From: Acidobacteriaceae bacterium
Lineage (GTDB): Bacteria > Acidobacteriota > Terriglobia > Terriglobales > Acidobacteriaceae
Length of the DNA: 64,000 nt
Assembly (NCBI GenBank): GCA_030041045.1
Contig: JASHOQ010000114.1
Span: 1 to 64,000, forward strand
Direction of reading: 5' to 3'
A model generated the notes under the pieces. That model saw nothing but the letters and a program-made list of their open reading frames with translations. It was not told the origin of the DNA and did no database searches. A program made the translations under genes and the position numbers. This document shows, one piece after another, positions 34,612 through 43,478 of the stretch (positions within the stretch are counted from its first letter, which is position 1; each line of letters opens with the position of its first letter).

Positions 34612-34860
34612 ATGTCCGAAATCGTCAAGACCCGAGTCTTCATGACCGGCCGCAGCCAGGCGGTTCGCATTCCGGCAGAATTTCGCTTCAAGACCGATGA
34701 GGTTTACGTCCGCCACGACCCCCAGACCGGCGACCTGATTCTCTCGCAATCTCCCGAAACCTGGGCCGAGATCTTTGCCGCTCTTGACCGGGCGCAGTTC
34801 CCGCCTGAATTCCTCGCAGATCGTCAACAAGGGACGGCCGAGAAACGCGAGCCGTTATGA
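34612..34860 (+). CDS. vapB: VapB-type antitoxin (AbrB/SpoVT fold)
   Basis: 82 residues. The N-terminal half, VKTRVFMTGRSQAVRIPAEF, is the swapped-hairpin DNA-binding motif of VapB/AbrB antitoxins; the C-terminal half (SQSPETWAEIFAALDRAQFPPEFL) should wrap the toxin. GGAG lies nine bases upstream of the ATG. Its stop overlaps the toxin start by 4 nt (ATGA), as is usual for such pairs. Represses its own promoter, inferred from the palindrome at 34571-34594. Confidence 0.9.
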   Translation: MSEIVKTRVFMTGRSQAVRIPAEFRFKTDEVYVRHDPQTGDLILSQSPETWAEIFAALDRAQFPPEFLADRQQGTAEKREPL

Positions 34861-35273
34861 CTCGCCTGTACATGCTCGACACCAACACCGTCAGCTATGT
34901 CCTCAAAGGCATCTCCGCAGCGGGCCGCAAGCGAATTTCCGCTCTTCGCCGGAATGAAGTCGTTTCCGTCTCCGCCATCACCGCAGGAGAGCTTTGGTAC
35001 GGCCTCGAACGCATCGGCAGCGGCGATCTGCGCCGCAATGCCCTCCGCTCTTTCCTTGGCCGCATCCAGGTGTTGCCGTGGGGCAGCGATGTGGCCGATG
35101 CCTACGGCACTTTTCGTGCTCATCAGGAAGCAATCGGCCGCCCACTCGGGCCTCTCGACACACTGATCGCCGCACATGCCATTGCCGCAGGCGCAATTCT
35201 CGTCAGCAACGACACCACCTTCCGGCACGCCGTCGGTTTGCCCGGCCTCGAACGGTGGGCAACCGACGTCTGA
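34857..35273 (+). CDS. vapC: VapC-type PIN-domain toxin RNase
   Basis: 138-residue PIN domain ribonuclease. Acidic metal ligands are in MLDTNTVSYVLKG (Asp about 8), SAITAGELWYGLER (Glu about 43), GPLDTLIAAHAI (Asp about 100) and LVSNDTTFRHA (Asp about 119). VapC toxins cleave tRNA or rRNA when VapB is lost. The order antitoxin-toxin and the overlap support a functional pair. It is embedded between eda and the FAH hydrolase gene, so the surrounding catabolic locus is split by it. Confidence 0.92.
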   Translation: MTRLYMLDTNTVSYVLKGISAAGRKRISALRRNEVVSVSAITAGELWYGLERIGSGDLRRNALRSFLGRIQVLPWGSDVADAYGTFRAHQEAIGRPLGPLDTLIAAHAIAAGAILVSNDTTFRHAVGLPGLERWATDV

Positions 35274-35354
35274 AATCCTGTCTGTGACCACCGACCCATT
35301 CCGTCTCGATGTCCGCATTGGCCTCAGCCCTACCATTGATTGAGGAGCCTATCG

Positions 35355-36194
35355 ATGAAGATCGTTTCGTTTTCAATTGAAGGCGGCGCGCCTCAACCCG
35401 GCGCTTTGTTCGAGGAAATGAACCTGGTCATGGATCTTTCGCCAACACCTTATGCCGACACGCTGGCCATGATCAAAGCCGGCCTTACGGCGATTGATCC
35501 GCCCGGGACCTACGTCGCCTACAACCTCAGCGACGTCCGCCTGCACGCGCCCCTCGTGAATCCGCCGCGCATCTTTGCCATCGGATTGAATTACCGTGAG
35601 CACGCCATCGAGTCCAAGCTGCCGTTCCCTGACTTTCCCGTCGTCTTCTTCAAGCTGCAAACGGCCGTCATCGGTCCCGGCGAGGCCATCGTGCTGCCGA
35701 AAAACTCCAGCGAGCCGGATTACGAAGTGGAGCTCGCCTTCGTGATCGGCAAGGGCGGCTTTCGCATTCCGGCTTCGGCGTGGCGCGAGCACGTCTACGG
35801 CTATACCATCATCAACGATGTGAGCGCGCGCGACATCCAGCGCTCCACTTCGCAGTGGTCCATGGCCAAGAGCTTTCCCACTTTTTGCCCCATGGGCCCG
35901 TCGATTGTCACTGCCGACGAGATTGCCGACCCGCACGCGCTGAAGATCAGCCTGAGCATCGATGGCGTGGCGCTGCAGAACTCCACGACAAGCGAGTTGA
36001 TCTTCAAGATCCCCGACCTTATCGAGTATCTCTCGTCCATCACGCCGCTGCTTCCCGGCGACATCGTCTCCACGGGCACGCCGTCCGGTGTGGGCATGGG
36101 CCGCACCCCGAAGCGCTGGCTCAAACCGGGCGACACGGTAACGGCAACCGTTGAGGGACTGGGATCGCTCACCAATCCGGTTGTGGCCGAGTAG
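35355..36194 (+). CDS. Fumarylacetoacetate hydrolase family protein
   Basis: 279 residues. The FAH fold is marked by FAIGLNYREHAIES, PDYEVELAFVIGKGG (two metal-binding Glu), INDVSARDIQRSTSQWSMAKSF (Asp) and GDIVSTGTPSGVGMGR. Members hydrolyse or decarboxylate beta-diketo acids; in non-phosphorylated deoxysugar pathways a close relative cleaves 2,4-diketo-3-deoxy-L-fuconate, which would suit the FucP-like permease next door. ATG 35355 is preceded by GAGGAG. Convergent with the permease gene, 27 nt apart. Confidence 0.85.
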   Translation: MKIVSFSIEGGAPQPGALFEEMNLVMDLSPTPYADTLAMIKAGLTAIDPPGTYVAYNLSDVRLHAPLVNPPRIFAIGLNYREHAIESKLPFPDFPVVFFKLQTAVIGPGEAIVLPKNSSEPDYEVELAFVIGKGGFRIPASAWREHVYGYTIINDVSARDIQRSTSQWSMAKSFPTFCPMGPSIVTADEIADPHALKISLSIDGVALQNSTTSELIFKIPDLIEYLSSITPLLPGDIVSTGTPSGVGMGRTPKRWLKPGDTVTATVEGLGSLTNPVVAE

Positions 36195-36221
36195 ACCGTT
36201 CGACCACGAAATCTGCGCGCG

Positions 36222-37550
36222 TCACACGGCTTCGGCCAGTTCTTCCGGTTCCGGCTTCGACAGGAACCACGCGTAGAGCGCCACACCCACAAAGCAGACG
36301 GCCGGCACCAGGTAGCTTTGCGCCACGCCCGGAACCAGACCCATGACCAGCGGAATCGCGGCGCCGCCGGCGATGGACATGACAATCAATGCCGATCCGC
36401 TCTTGGTGCGCTGCCCCAGCCCTTTCACGCCCAGGGCAAAGATCGTCGGATACATGATGGACATGAAAAAGCTGACGGCCAGCAGGCATGCCACGCCCAA
36501 CCAGCCCGGCCAAAGCACGGCCACACTGCAGATGATGCTGTTCAGGATGGCATAAACGCCGAGCAGCGTGGCGCCGGACACGTAGCGCAGGAGCCACGTG
36601 GAAAGAAAGCGCCCGGCGGTGAACGCCACCAGCACCGCAGTGAGCCAATATCCGGCCGCGCGCTGCGTGAGTGCCGTATAGCGCATGGCATAGGCGATAA
36701 AGAAGCTCCACGTGCCCACCTGCGCGCCCACGTAAAGAAACTGCGCGGCGACGGAAAAGACAAAATGCTTCCGCTTCCAGAGCGGTTTTGAAGTGTCGTG
36801 GGTCCGGCTTTCTTTGGAGAAGTCCAGACCCGCGTGGGGAAACGGCGTGAACGCAATCAGGACGGCCCAGAACAGCACCACCGCGCCAAGAATCAGGTAG
36901 GGATTGACCACGCGCAGAGTCTCTGAGCGGAGATAGGCGTGATAAATATGCCGCGCCTGCAGGTCGGCGACCTGCGCCGGCTTCAGCTCAATGCCGGAAA
37001 AGATGAAGCGGCTGCCGAGCAGCACCGCAGCGATGCTTCCCAGCGGATTGAAAGCCTGCGAGAAATTGATGCGCTGCTCCGCCGTCGCCGCATCGCCCAC
37101 CTGGATGATGAACGGGCTCGCCGCCGTCTCAAGAAACGAAAGGCCGCTGGCGATCACAAACAGAGCCATCAGAAAAAACCAGTACTGCGTGATCATGGCG
37201 GCCGGCCAGAAAAGAACGCACCCCGAGCCGTAGAGGATCAAGCCGGCCAGGATCCCGGCCTTATAGCCGGCACGGCGCATGAGCTGCGCCGCGGGCATGG
37301 CCAGGAAGAAGTACCCCAGGTAAAACGCGAATTGCACCAGCCCCGCCTGCAGGCGGTTGATCTCGAACGATTTCATGAACTGGCTGATGAGAATGTCGTT
37401 GAGATTGTTGGGCACGCCCCACAGAAAGAACAGCGCCGTCACCAGGACGAACGGCAGCATGCGGCCCCGCGGAATCAATCCGCCTTTGGATCGCGCATCG
37501 CCTGAAGAAGTAAGACTCGTTTTCCCGGCGGGTCCGGCGGTGAGGGTCAA
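36222..37550 (-). CDS. fucP: FucP-type sugar:proton symporter (MFS)
   Basis: 442 residues with twelve membrane segments. LFFLWGVPNNLNDILISQFMKSFEI and QAGLVQFAFYLGYFFLAMPAAQLMRR are highly characteristic of the L-fucose permease subfamily, as are FLETAASPFIIQVGD and AQRINFSQAFNPLGSIAAV-like stretches. Imports fucose or a related sugar with protons. The frame is open to 37595; TTG 37550 with GAGGAG upstream is the best start. Two abutting palindromes (37598-37621) lie just upstream. Whether the substrate is fucose, galactose or another hexose cannot be read from the sequence. Confidence 0.87.
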   Translation of the reverse strand: MTLTAGPAGKTSLTSSGDARSKGGLIPRGRMLPFVLVTALFFLWGVPNNLNDILISQFMKSFEINRLQAGLVQFAFYLGYFFLAMPAAQLMRRAGYKAGILAGLILYGSGCVLFWPAAMITQYWFFLMALFVIASGLSFLETAASPFIIQVGDAATAEQRINFSQAFNPLGSIAAVLLGSRFIFSGIELKPAQVADLQARHIYHAYLRSETLRVVNPYLILGAVVLFWAVLIAFTPFPHAGLDFSKESRTHDTSKPLWKRKHFVFSVAAQFLYVGAQVGTWSFFIAYAMRYTALTQRAAGYWLTAVLVAFTAGRFLSTWLLRYVSGATLLGVYAILNSIICSVAVLWPGWLGVACLLAVSFFMSIMYPTIFALGVKGLGQRTKSGSALIVMSIAGGAAIPLVMGLVPGVAQSYLVPAVCFVGVALYAWFLSKPEPEELAEAV

Positions 37551-37597
37551 CGGGATTCTCTCCTCAGGCAGCGCGTGAAGGCGCGGATGGCACAAAG

Positions 37598-37621
37598 GCT
37601 TCCGGAAGCGTTTTCGAAAAC
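37598..37621. promoter_or_regulatory. Twin perfect palindromes upstream of the fucP-type gene
   Basis: GCTTCCGGAAGC (37598-37609) and GTTTTCGAAAAC (37610-37621) are each perfect 12-bp palindromes and directly abut. They are about 48 nt upstream of the permease start. The central CG is typical of LacI-family operators, so a sugar-responsive repressor site is likely; no regulator gene is in the window. Confidence 0.5.
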
Positions 37622-37711
37622 CTTTGCGGGCAACACCTTTTTATCCAATCAGCGGCGCAGATGGCAAATTGCCCCTGTGGCATGGCAGGGGCGATGCGCC
37701 AAGAATGCGCG

Positions 37712-40696
37712 TCACAGCACGCGGGCCAGCCACTTGCCCGTGTGCGAGTGAAGATTGGAGGCGATCGCCTCCGGCGGGCCTTCGGCCACGATGCGTCCGC
37801 CCGCGTCGCCGCCCTCGGGGCCGAGATCGATTACCCAGTCGGCGCTCTTGATCACGTCGAGATTGTGCTCGATGACGATGAGCGAGCCCCCGCCGTCGAT
37901 GAGCTTGCGAAACGCCGTGAGCAGCTTGGAAACATCGTCGAAGTGCAGCCCCGTGGTCGGCTCGTCCAGGATGTAGAGAACGCGGCTTGCCTGCGAGGGC
38001 CTGGCCGTCGCGTTGGCCGCGCGCACCGCGGCCAGGTGCGCAGCCAGCTTCACGCGCTGCGCCTCGCCGCCGGAGAGCGTGGTGGCCGACTGCCCCAGGC
38101 GCAGGTAGCCCAGGCCGATCTCGTCCAGCACCGCCAGCTTTTCCAGCAGTTTGGTCTGGCCGGCGAAAAAGCGCAGCGCTTCCTTCACCGTCATCTGCAG
38201 CACTTCGTGAATATTTTTTCCTTTGTATTGCACCTCGAGAATCTTCGCCTGGTAGCGCGTGCCGTTGCAGTCCTCGCAGGGCAGCTCCACGTCGGCCAGG
38301 AACTGCATCTCCACGGTGACCGTGCCGTCGCCCTCGCAGGTGTTGCAGCGGCCGCCGGGCACATTGAAGGAAAAATGCCCGGGCGTAAGCGAGCGCCGCT
38401 TGGCCTCAGGCTGCGCCGCAAACAGCTCGCGGATGAGATCGAATCCCTTGATATAGGTGATGGGGTTCGAACGCGGCGTGCGCCCGATGGGCGTCTGGTC
38501 GACGAGCACTACGTCGTTCAGCCGTTCCACGCCGGTCAGGGAGGTAAACGACCCCGCCGCGTCGCCGCCATCTGCCTGCCCCAGCGCGCGGGCAACGCCG
38601 CGATAGAGCACCTGGTGCACCAGCGTGGATTTGCCCGATCCGGAGACGCCGGTAATGGCCACCAGCAGTCCGAGCGGAATCTCCACGTCAAGCCCGCGCA
38701 GGTTGTTGGCGCGTGCTCCGCGCAGCACCAGCTTCTCACGGCCAGGCGCGCGGCGGCGCGTGGGCACGGGTATGGAAATCTTGCCGGAAAGATAGCGGCC
38801 GGTGAGCGAACCGGGATCGGCTTCAATCTCGGCCAAAACTCCCGAGGCGAGCAGCCTGCCGCCGAACTCGCCCGCTCCGGGCCCCAGGTCGAGCAGATGA
38901 TCGGCCGCGCGCAGCATGTCGGCGTCGTGCTCCACCACCAGGATGGTGTTGCCCAGGTCGCGCAGTTCGCTGAGGATGCGGATCAGGCGCGAAGTGTCTC
39001 GTGTGTGCAGGCCGATCGAGGGCTCGTCGAGAACATAGAGCGCGCCCACCAGCCGCGAGCCGAGCGACGTGGCCAGTTGAATGCGCTGCGCCTCGCCTCC
39101 GGAGAGCGTGGAGGCCAGCCGGTCGAGGGTGAGATATTCGAGGCCCACCGCATCGAGAAAGCTCAGCCGCTGCCGGACTTCTTCGAGAATCGGCCCGGCG
39201 ATCTCCTCCTGCATGGGCGTCAGCTCCAGCGCATCGAAGAATTCCTTGGCTTGCGCAATGGTCAGCGCCGTCGCCTGGCAGATGTTTTTCCCGGGCGAAT
39301 TTCCATTCTCGAGGCGCACCGCGCGCGCTTCGGCGCGCAGGCGCTCTCCCCGGCACTCGGGGCACTCCGTGTAGCCGCGATACTTGCTCAGCATCACGCG
39401 TACATGGAGCTTGTATTTCTTGCGCTCCATCTGGGCAAAGAATCCGCGCACGCCCTCAAAGCCGTCTCTTCCGCGCAGCACCATCTCCTGCGCTTGTTCG
39501 GGCAGCTCGCGCCATGGCCGGTCGAGTGGAATGCCCAGCTCCGGCGCGCGCTTGCGCAGTTCGTTCAACCACCCGCGATATTTGGGACGGTTCCAGGGAT
39601 CGATCGCGCCATCATTCAGGCTGAGCGCCTGGTCGGGAATCACGAGATTCAGATCGTAATCCACGGTGTTGCCAAAGCCCTGGCAGCACGGGCAGGCGCC
39701 AAAGGGATTGTTGAAGCTGAACAGGCGCGGTTCCGGCTCGCGTCCGGGCCGGTGGCAATTCGTGCACTCGTACGCGCCGGAGAATCGGAACCGCCTGCGC
39801 TCGGCATCCTCTTCCCGGGGTTTCGGGGTCCCCACGGACAGGTCTCCGTCCGTGGGGTGACGGGGCGCCTCTTCAAAGAGGACCTCGCCGCCTTCGCGAT
39901 ACGCGGTTTCAATCGCGTCCACAATGCGGGGACGATTTTCGGCGCTCACCACAATCCGGTCCAAAAGTACAAAGAGCGGAGCTCCGAAATCGAGGTCGAT
40001 CAGCGATTCCGGCGTGGAGAACGCGAAGATTTTCCCCTGCTGCCACAGGCGGTTGAATCCGCCCGCGCGCAGCTCGGCCAGCCGCGCCTTGAGCGCTTCG
40101 CTATGCGCAGAATCGCCCGCCGCCGCGGACCTTGCCTTTGCGCCGCGGCTGGATTTTCTCTTGGGCTTCGCCGCGCTCTTGGGGTCGGCTTCGGGAGCGG
40201 CACTGGCCGTCACCACGGGAAACAGCACATTAAGCCGCGTCCCCTCGCCCAGCGCCAGAATCACTTGGGCGGTTTCATCCACGGAATCGCGCTTGACCAG
40301 ACCGCCGCAATAAACGCAGTGCACGGTGCCGCAGCGCGCGTAGAGCAAACGCAGATAATCGTAGATCTCCGTCGCCGTGGCCACGGTCGAACGCGGATTG
40401 CGCGTGGAGTTTTTCTGCTTGATGGCGATGGCCGGCGCGAGGCCGTCGATCTCATCCACGTCCGGTTTCTCGATCCGTTCCAGAAACTGCCGCGCGTAGG
40501 CCGAGAGCGACTCCACGTAGCGCCGCTGCCCTTCGGCATAAATGGTGTCGAACGCAAGCGAGCTCTTGCCCGAACCCGACACGCCACTGATCACCGTCAG
40601 CTTGCCGTGGGGAATTTCGCAGGAGATGTTCTTCAGGTTATGTGTCCGCGCGCCGCGGATGGTAATGGCGTCGTTCAATGCAGGGGCACCGCGCAA
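37712..40696 (-). CDS. uvrA: UvrABC excinuclease subunit A
   Basis: 994 residues. Two ATP-binding cassettes with Walker A GVSGSGKSSLAFDT near the N-terminus and GVSGSGKSTLVHQV in the second half, signatures LSGGEAQRI and LSGGEAQRVKLA, Walker B LDEPSIGLH and LDEPTTGLH, and zinc fingers CTNC...CPCC and CNTC...CEDC. Damage recognition in nucleotide excision repair. It is about 50 residues longer than E. coli UvrA because of a Lys/Ala-rich insert (about 170-205) and a second insert near 275-295 that is encoded by a palindromic element (39830-39857). The start is TTG in either proposal (40696 or 40678). Confidence 0.96.
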   Translation of the reverse strand: MRGAPALNDAITIRGARTHNLKNISCEIPHGKLTVISGVSGSGKSSLAFDTIYAEGQRRYVESLSAYARQFLERIEKPDVDEIDGLAPAIAIKQKNSTRNPRSTVATATEIYDYLRLLYARCGTVHCVYCGGLVKRDSVDETAQVILALGEGTRLNVLFPVVTASAAPEADPKSAAKPKRKSSRGAKARSAAAGDSAHSEALKARLAELRAGGFNRLWQQGKIFAFSTPESLIDLDFGAPLFVLLDRIVVSAENRPRIVDAIETAYREGGEVLFEEAPRHPTDGDLSVGTPKPREEDAERRRFRFSGAYECTNCHRPGREPEPRLFSFNNPFGACPCCQGFGNTVDYDLNLVIPDQALSLNDGAIDPWNRPKYRGWLNELRKRAPELGIPLDRPWRELPEQAQEMVLRGRDGFEGVRGFFAQMERKKYKLHVRVMLSKYRGYTECPECRGERLRAEARAVRLENGNSPGKNICQATALTIAQAKEFFDALELTPMQEEIAGPILEEVRQRLSFLDAVGLEYLTLDRLASTLSGGEAQRIQLATSLGSRLVGALYVLDEPSIGLHTRDTSRLIRILSELRDLGNTILVVEHDADMLRAADHLLDLGPGAGEFGGRLLASGVLAEIEADPGSLTGRYLSGKISIPVPTRRRAPGREKLVLRGARANNLRGLDVEIPLGLLVAITGVSGSGKSTLVHQVLYRGVARALGQADGGDAAGSFTSLTGVERLNDVVLVDQTPIGRTPRSNPITYIKGFDLIRELFAAQPEAKRRSLTPGHFSFNVPGGRCNTCEGDGTVTVEMQFLADVELPCEDCNGTRYQAKILEVQYKGKNIHEVLQMTVKEALRFFAGQTKLLEKLAVLDEIGLGYLRLGQSATTLSGGEAQRVKLAAHLAAVRAANATARPSQASRVLYILDEPTTGLHFDDVSKLLTAFRKLIDGGGSLIVIEHNLDVIKSADWVIDLGPEGGDAGGRIVAEGPPEAIASNLHSHTGKWLARVL
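39830..39857. repeat. Palindromic element inside uvrA
   Basis: CCCCACGGAC pairs perfectly with GTCCGTGGGG around an eight-base loop. It is in frame and encodes part of an insert (TDGDLSVGTP) not expected in UvrA. A similar element is in the SpoIIE-phosphatase gene (52008-52035). Confidence 0.65.
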
Positions 40697-40979
40697 AAAG
40701 TTCCGGGAGCATCCCTGCGCGCTCAGTGAGGCTCAGGGCGCAACCCGCCATTCTTCATTATAAGGCGCGGCGGTCGAGCGCGCGTGAGCGGGCGGCGGTG
40801 CGGAAAAAACACGCGCGCGCCCCGCGCAAACGCCGGGAGAGAAGCGGCGTCCGCATGGGGCGCGGAAGAACGGCTCGCGCCGGCGAACACGGCCCGAGCG
40901 AGACAACCATCTGAGGAAAGCAGGAGCACACCCGCACGCATGCAGGTGAAGAATTCGTGAGGCGATTTTTTTTCGAATC

Positions 40980-41243
40980 TTAAGCGGCGAGCGCGGTCCG
41001 GCGCACGTAGCTTATTTGCGCGGCAGCATCTTCGGTCTTACGGTTCAGTACACCGGCCAGCCCCATCAGCGCTTCAGAGGCACACGCCGGACAATGTTGC
41101 GCGCAGTTCCCTATCGAATTGCAATCCTGGCAAAGATAAGCATGGGTCAAAGGTATGTGCTGCATGGAAACGACTGTCATTGATTCACCCCGATAACCCC
41201 ACCGGTCACTCAGAACGCGTTTTGCCTCAGTCCGCTCCATCAT
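40980..41243 (-). CDS. Small zinc-ribbon-like protein
   Basis: About 87 residues from the ATG at 41243, or 66 from ATG 41180. The core AYLCQDCNSIGNCAQHCPACAS has CxxC then C and CxxC, a compact zinc-binding ribbon, followed by a short hydrophobic helix (EALMGLAGVLNR). I recognise the pattern from small acidobacterial proteins but know no function. The frame continues to 41345 without conserved features. It is isolated: the 283 bp before uvrA (40697-40979) contain no gene I recognise. Confidence 0.6.
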   Translation of the reverse strand: MMERTEAKRVLSDRWGYRGESMTVVSMQHIPLTHAYLCQDCNSIGNCAQHCPACASEALMGLAGVLNRKTEDAAAQISYVRRTALAA

Positions 41244-41473
41244 GTGGGTCCCCCAAATCGAGACGTACACACTTGGAGGGATGCGGCAGGACAGGTCGAA
41301 GTTGTCTTTTTTAGGTTCATGGGCCGTCCTGTTCGTAACCCCCAATTGCCCATCAACAATTCCTTCATATCATCCGGAGAATGGTGTTGGCAGGAGCATC
41401 AGCGTTTCATATGACTCCCCAGTAACTCGATTAACGTCCCACCCATCCGCGTAAACTGGTTACTGAGGATTTT

Positions 41474-42808
41474 GTGTCGCGCGCGCCATTTCTCGTACTC
41501 CTTTTGGCTCTGCAATTTGGGCCTGGATTAAGCTTTGCTCAGGATTCTTCTTCGGCTGCGGCCGTGGCACAAAGCGGTACGCCGGAAGAAGGCAGCGCGC
41601 ACAATCCACCCGAGCCGGTGGCCGCCGCGGAGGCCGCGATCGCGCAATCGGACTGGAAGACGGCACAGGCCAAACTGGATGCGTGGCTTGCGGCCAATCC
41701 AGCGGATGCACGAGCGTTGTTCGATGCCGGCTATGTGGCCGACGCAGAAAACCGCCCCGATGATGCGGAGCAGCTTTATCGCCGCGCGATCGCGGCCGAT
41801 CCCAATTCCTTTGAGGCACATCTCTCTCTGGGTCTGCTGCTCGCCCGTGAAGGCAAGCCCGACCAGGCGCGCCCCGAGTTGCAAGCGGCCACGACGCTCG
41901 ACCCCGGCGAAGGCGGACCGGCGCTGAAGGCGCGCGCGTGGCGGGCGCTCGCCGCAATCGACCGGCCGAAGCCCGGCGGCGACAATGACCCCACGGCCGC
42001 CTCCAACGATCTGATTGAGGCGCTCAAGATTTCGCCGGAGACGGAGGACGACACGCTGCTGGCCGCAAATCTGGCCGAAGATGCGGGCCAGTATGACGCA
42101 GCCGAAGATGCCTATCGCCGGGTGTTGGCCAAGGATCCCAAATCAGAACCGGCAAACACCGGCCTGGCGCATTTGCTGATTGCGCGCCGGAAATATCCTG
42201 AAGCCGAAACCATGCTGCGCGCCGCGCTCGACGCATTCCCCGGCGATCCCACGCTCACCGCGCAACTGGCAACCGTGCTCGCGGCGGAGAACAAGGCGGA
42301 AGCATTGCCGCTTCTCGAAAAGCTGCACGACGCTCATCCCGACGATCTGGCCATCGCGCGCATGCTTGCGGAGGTCAGGGCCGATGCCGGCGACTACGCC
42401 GGCTCTGACCAGCTCTACGCTCCTCTGCTCACGGCGCATCCTGACGATCCTCAGCTTCTTGTGGCGCACGGGCAGAACCTTGTGCACCAGCAGCGCTACG
42501 CTGAGGCTTACAGTGCTTTCGACCGGGCCACGCAGATCGACCCCGCGAGCGCCGACGGCTGGAGCGGGCTGGCCTTCGCCGCCGAGCGCACAGGCCGGCC
42601 CGAGGTGACTCTGCACGCGCTCACCATGCGCTCGGAGCTGGTGCCTGAAAGCGCGTCCACTTATTGGCTCTGGGCCATTTCTTACGACAAGCTGCGGCAA
42701 AACAAACAAGCCATTGCGTATTACAAGCGCTTCCTTGACGCCGCGCAGGGCAAGTTTCCCAACGAGGAATGGCAGGCGCACCAGCGTCTCGAGCTGCTTT
42801 CCAAATAA
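41474..42808 (+). CDS. Exported TPR-repeat protein
   Basis: 444 residues with signal peptide (FLVLLLALQFGPGLSFAQ) and about nine tetratricopeptide repeats, such as DARALFDAGYVADAENRPDDAEQLYRRAIAADP and SEPANTGLAHLLIARRKYPEAETMLRAAL. A periplasmic scaffold for protein-protein contacts is likely. GTG start with GAGG six bases upstream. Two small exported helical proteins follow in the same direction (42961, 43479), so the three may form an envelope module. No enzymatic motif seen. Confidence 0.8.
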   Translation: MSRAPFLVLLLALQFGPGLSFAQDSSSAAAVAQSGTPEEGSAHNPPEPVAAAEAAIAQSDWKTAQAKLDAWLAANPADARALFDAGYVADAENRPDDAEQLYRRAIAADPNSFEAHLSLGLLLAREGKPDQARPELQAATTLDPGEGGPALKARAWRALAAIDRPKPGGDNDPTAASNDLIEALKISPETEDDTLLAANLAEDAGQYDAAEDAYRRVLAKDPKSEPANTGLAHLLIARRKYPEAETMLRAALDAFPGDPTLTAQLATVLAAENKAEALPLLEKLHDAHPDDLAIARMLAEVRADAGDYAGSDQLYAPLLTAHPDDPQLLVAHGQNLVHQQRYAEAYSAFDRATQIDPASADGWSGLAFAAERTGRPEVTLHALTMRSELVPESASTYWLWAISYDKLRQNKQAIAYYKRFLDAAQGKFPNEEWQAHQRLELLSK

Positions 42809-42960
42809 CCCGCAGGCCGGAAGGGTCCAGACGCGATTTCCCATTTCTCGTAACCCCGGTAACCACCTCTTCCAAAAGTTGCATCTTATCCCTTGCAGTT
42901 TGCCGCAAGATGGGCCTACTATTAGTCACGCTTGAGGTTGAACCGCCTCGGAGGTCCCGT

Positions 42961-43419
42961 ATGAGGACTGCTTTTCTGATGGCCGCGTTCTTTGCATTAG
43001 GTTCCTGTTTGCAACCTCTGCGCGCCTCGTCCCCCGACGACAAATCTCCCGATCAGCAGGCGATTGACGATCTGGAAGCTCGCGCCAGCCAGGCGCAGCC
43101 GCGCGATCAATGCTTCTTGTACGCCCAGCTCGTGCACCAGATGACGGAGTTGAGCGTCAAGCAGTATGCCGCCGGCAACGTGGAAGCCGCCAACAGCCTG
43201 CTCAGAAAGATTCAGACCTTTGCCCAGAAAATCCATCTCTCGCTGGCGAACAACGACAAGCGGCTGAAGAACGCCGAGATTCTCCTCAACCACACTGCCT
43301 TCCGGCTGAACGAGATGCTGCACGCCACTGACTTTCAGGATCGCCCGCTGGTGCAGCAGACCCTGGCGCAGGTGAATCAGGCGCAAAGCGAAGCCATGAT
43401 GGACGTATTCAAGAAGTAG
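42961..43419 (+). CDS. Small exported helical protein, unknown
   Basis: 152 residues. Signal peptide MRTAFLMAAFFALGSCLQPLRA contains a cysteine but no clear lipobox. The rest is almost all amphipathic helix (DQQAIDDLEARASQAQ, RLKNAEILLNHTAFRLNEMLHATDF). ATG 42961 is preceded by GGAGG eight bases upstream; the frame is open from 42769 by chance. I recognise no family. Composition, position and size resemble the next gene. Confidence 0.65.
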   Translation: MRTAFLMAAFFALGSCLQPLRASSPDDKSPDQQAIDDLEARASQAQPRDQCFLYAQLVHQMTELSVKQYAAGNVEAANSLLRKIQTFAQKIHLSLANNDKRLKNAEILLNHTAFRLNEMLHATDFQDRPLVQQTLAQVNQAQSEAMMDVFKK

Positions 43420-43478
43420 GCCTGCCTCGTCCGGTCATGCGCCCTCAAGCGATGCCCATATCCCATTGCAAGCGTCGA

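Noticed and set aside
39820-39880. Frameshift or sequencing error in uvrA
   Set aside because: The insert is in frame and the protein continues normally into the zinc finger.
37661-40729. A 1022-residue open frame antisense to uvrA
   Set aside because: It mirrors the real gene with high-G+C codon bias on the other strand and has no recognisable domain; uvrA is complete in the opposite frame.
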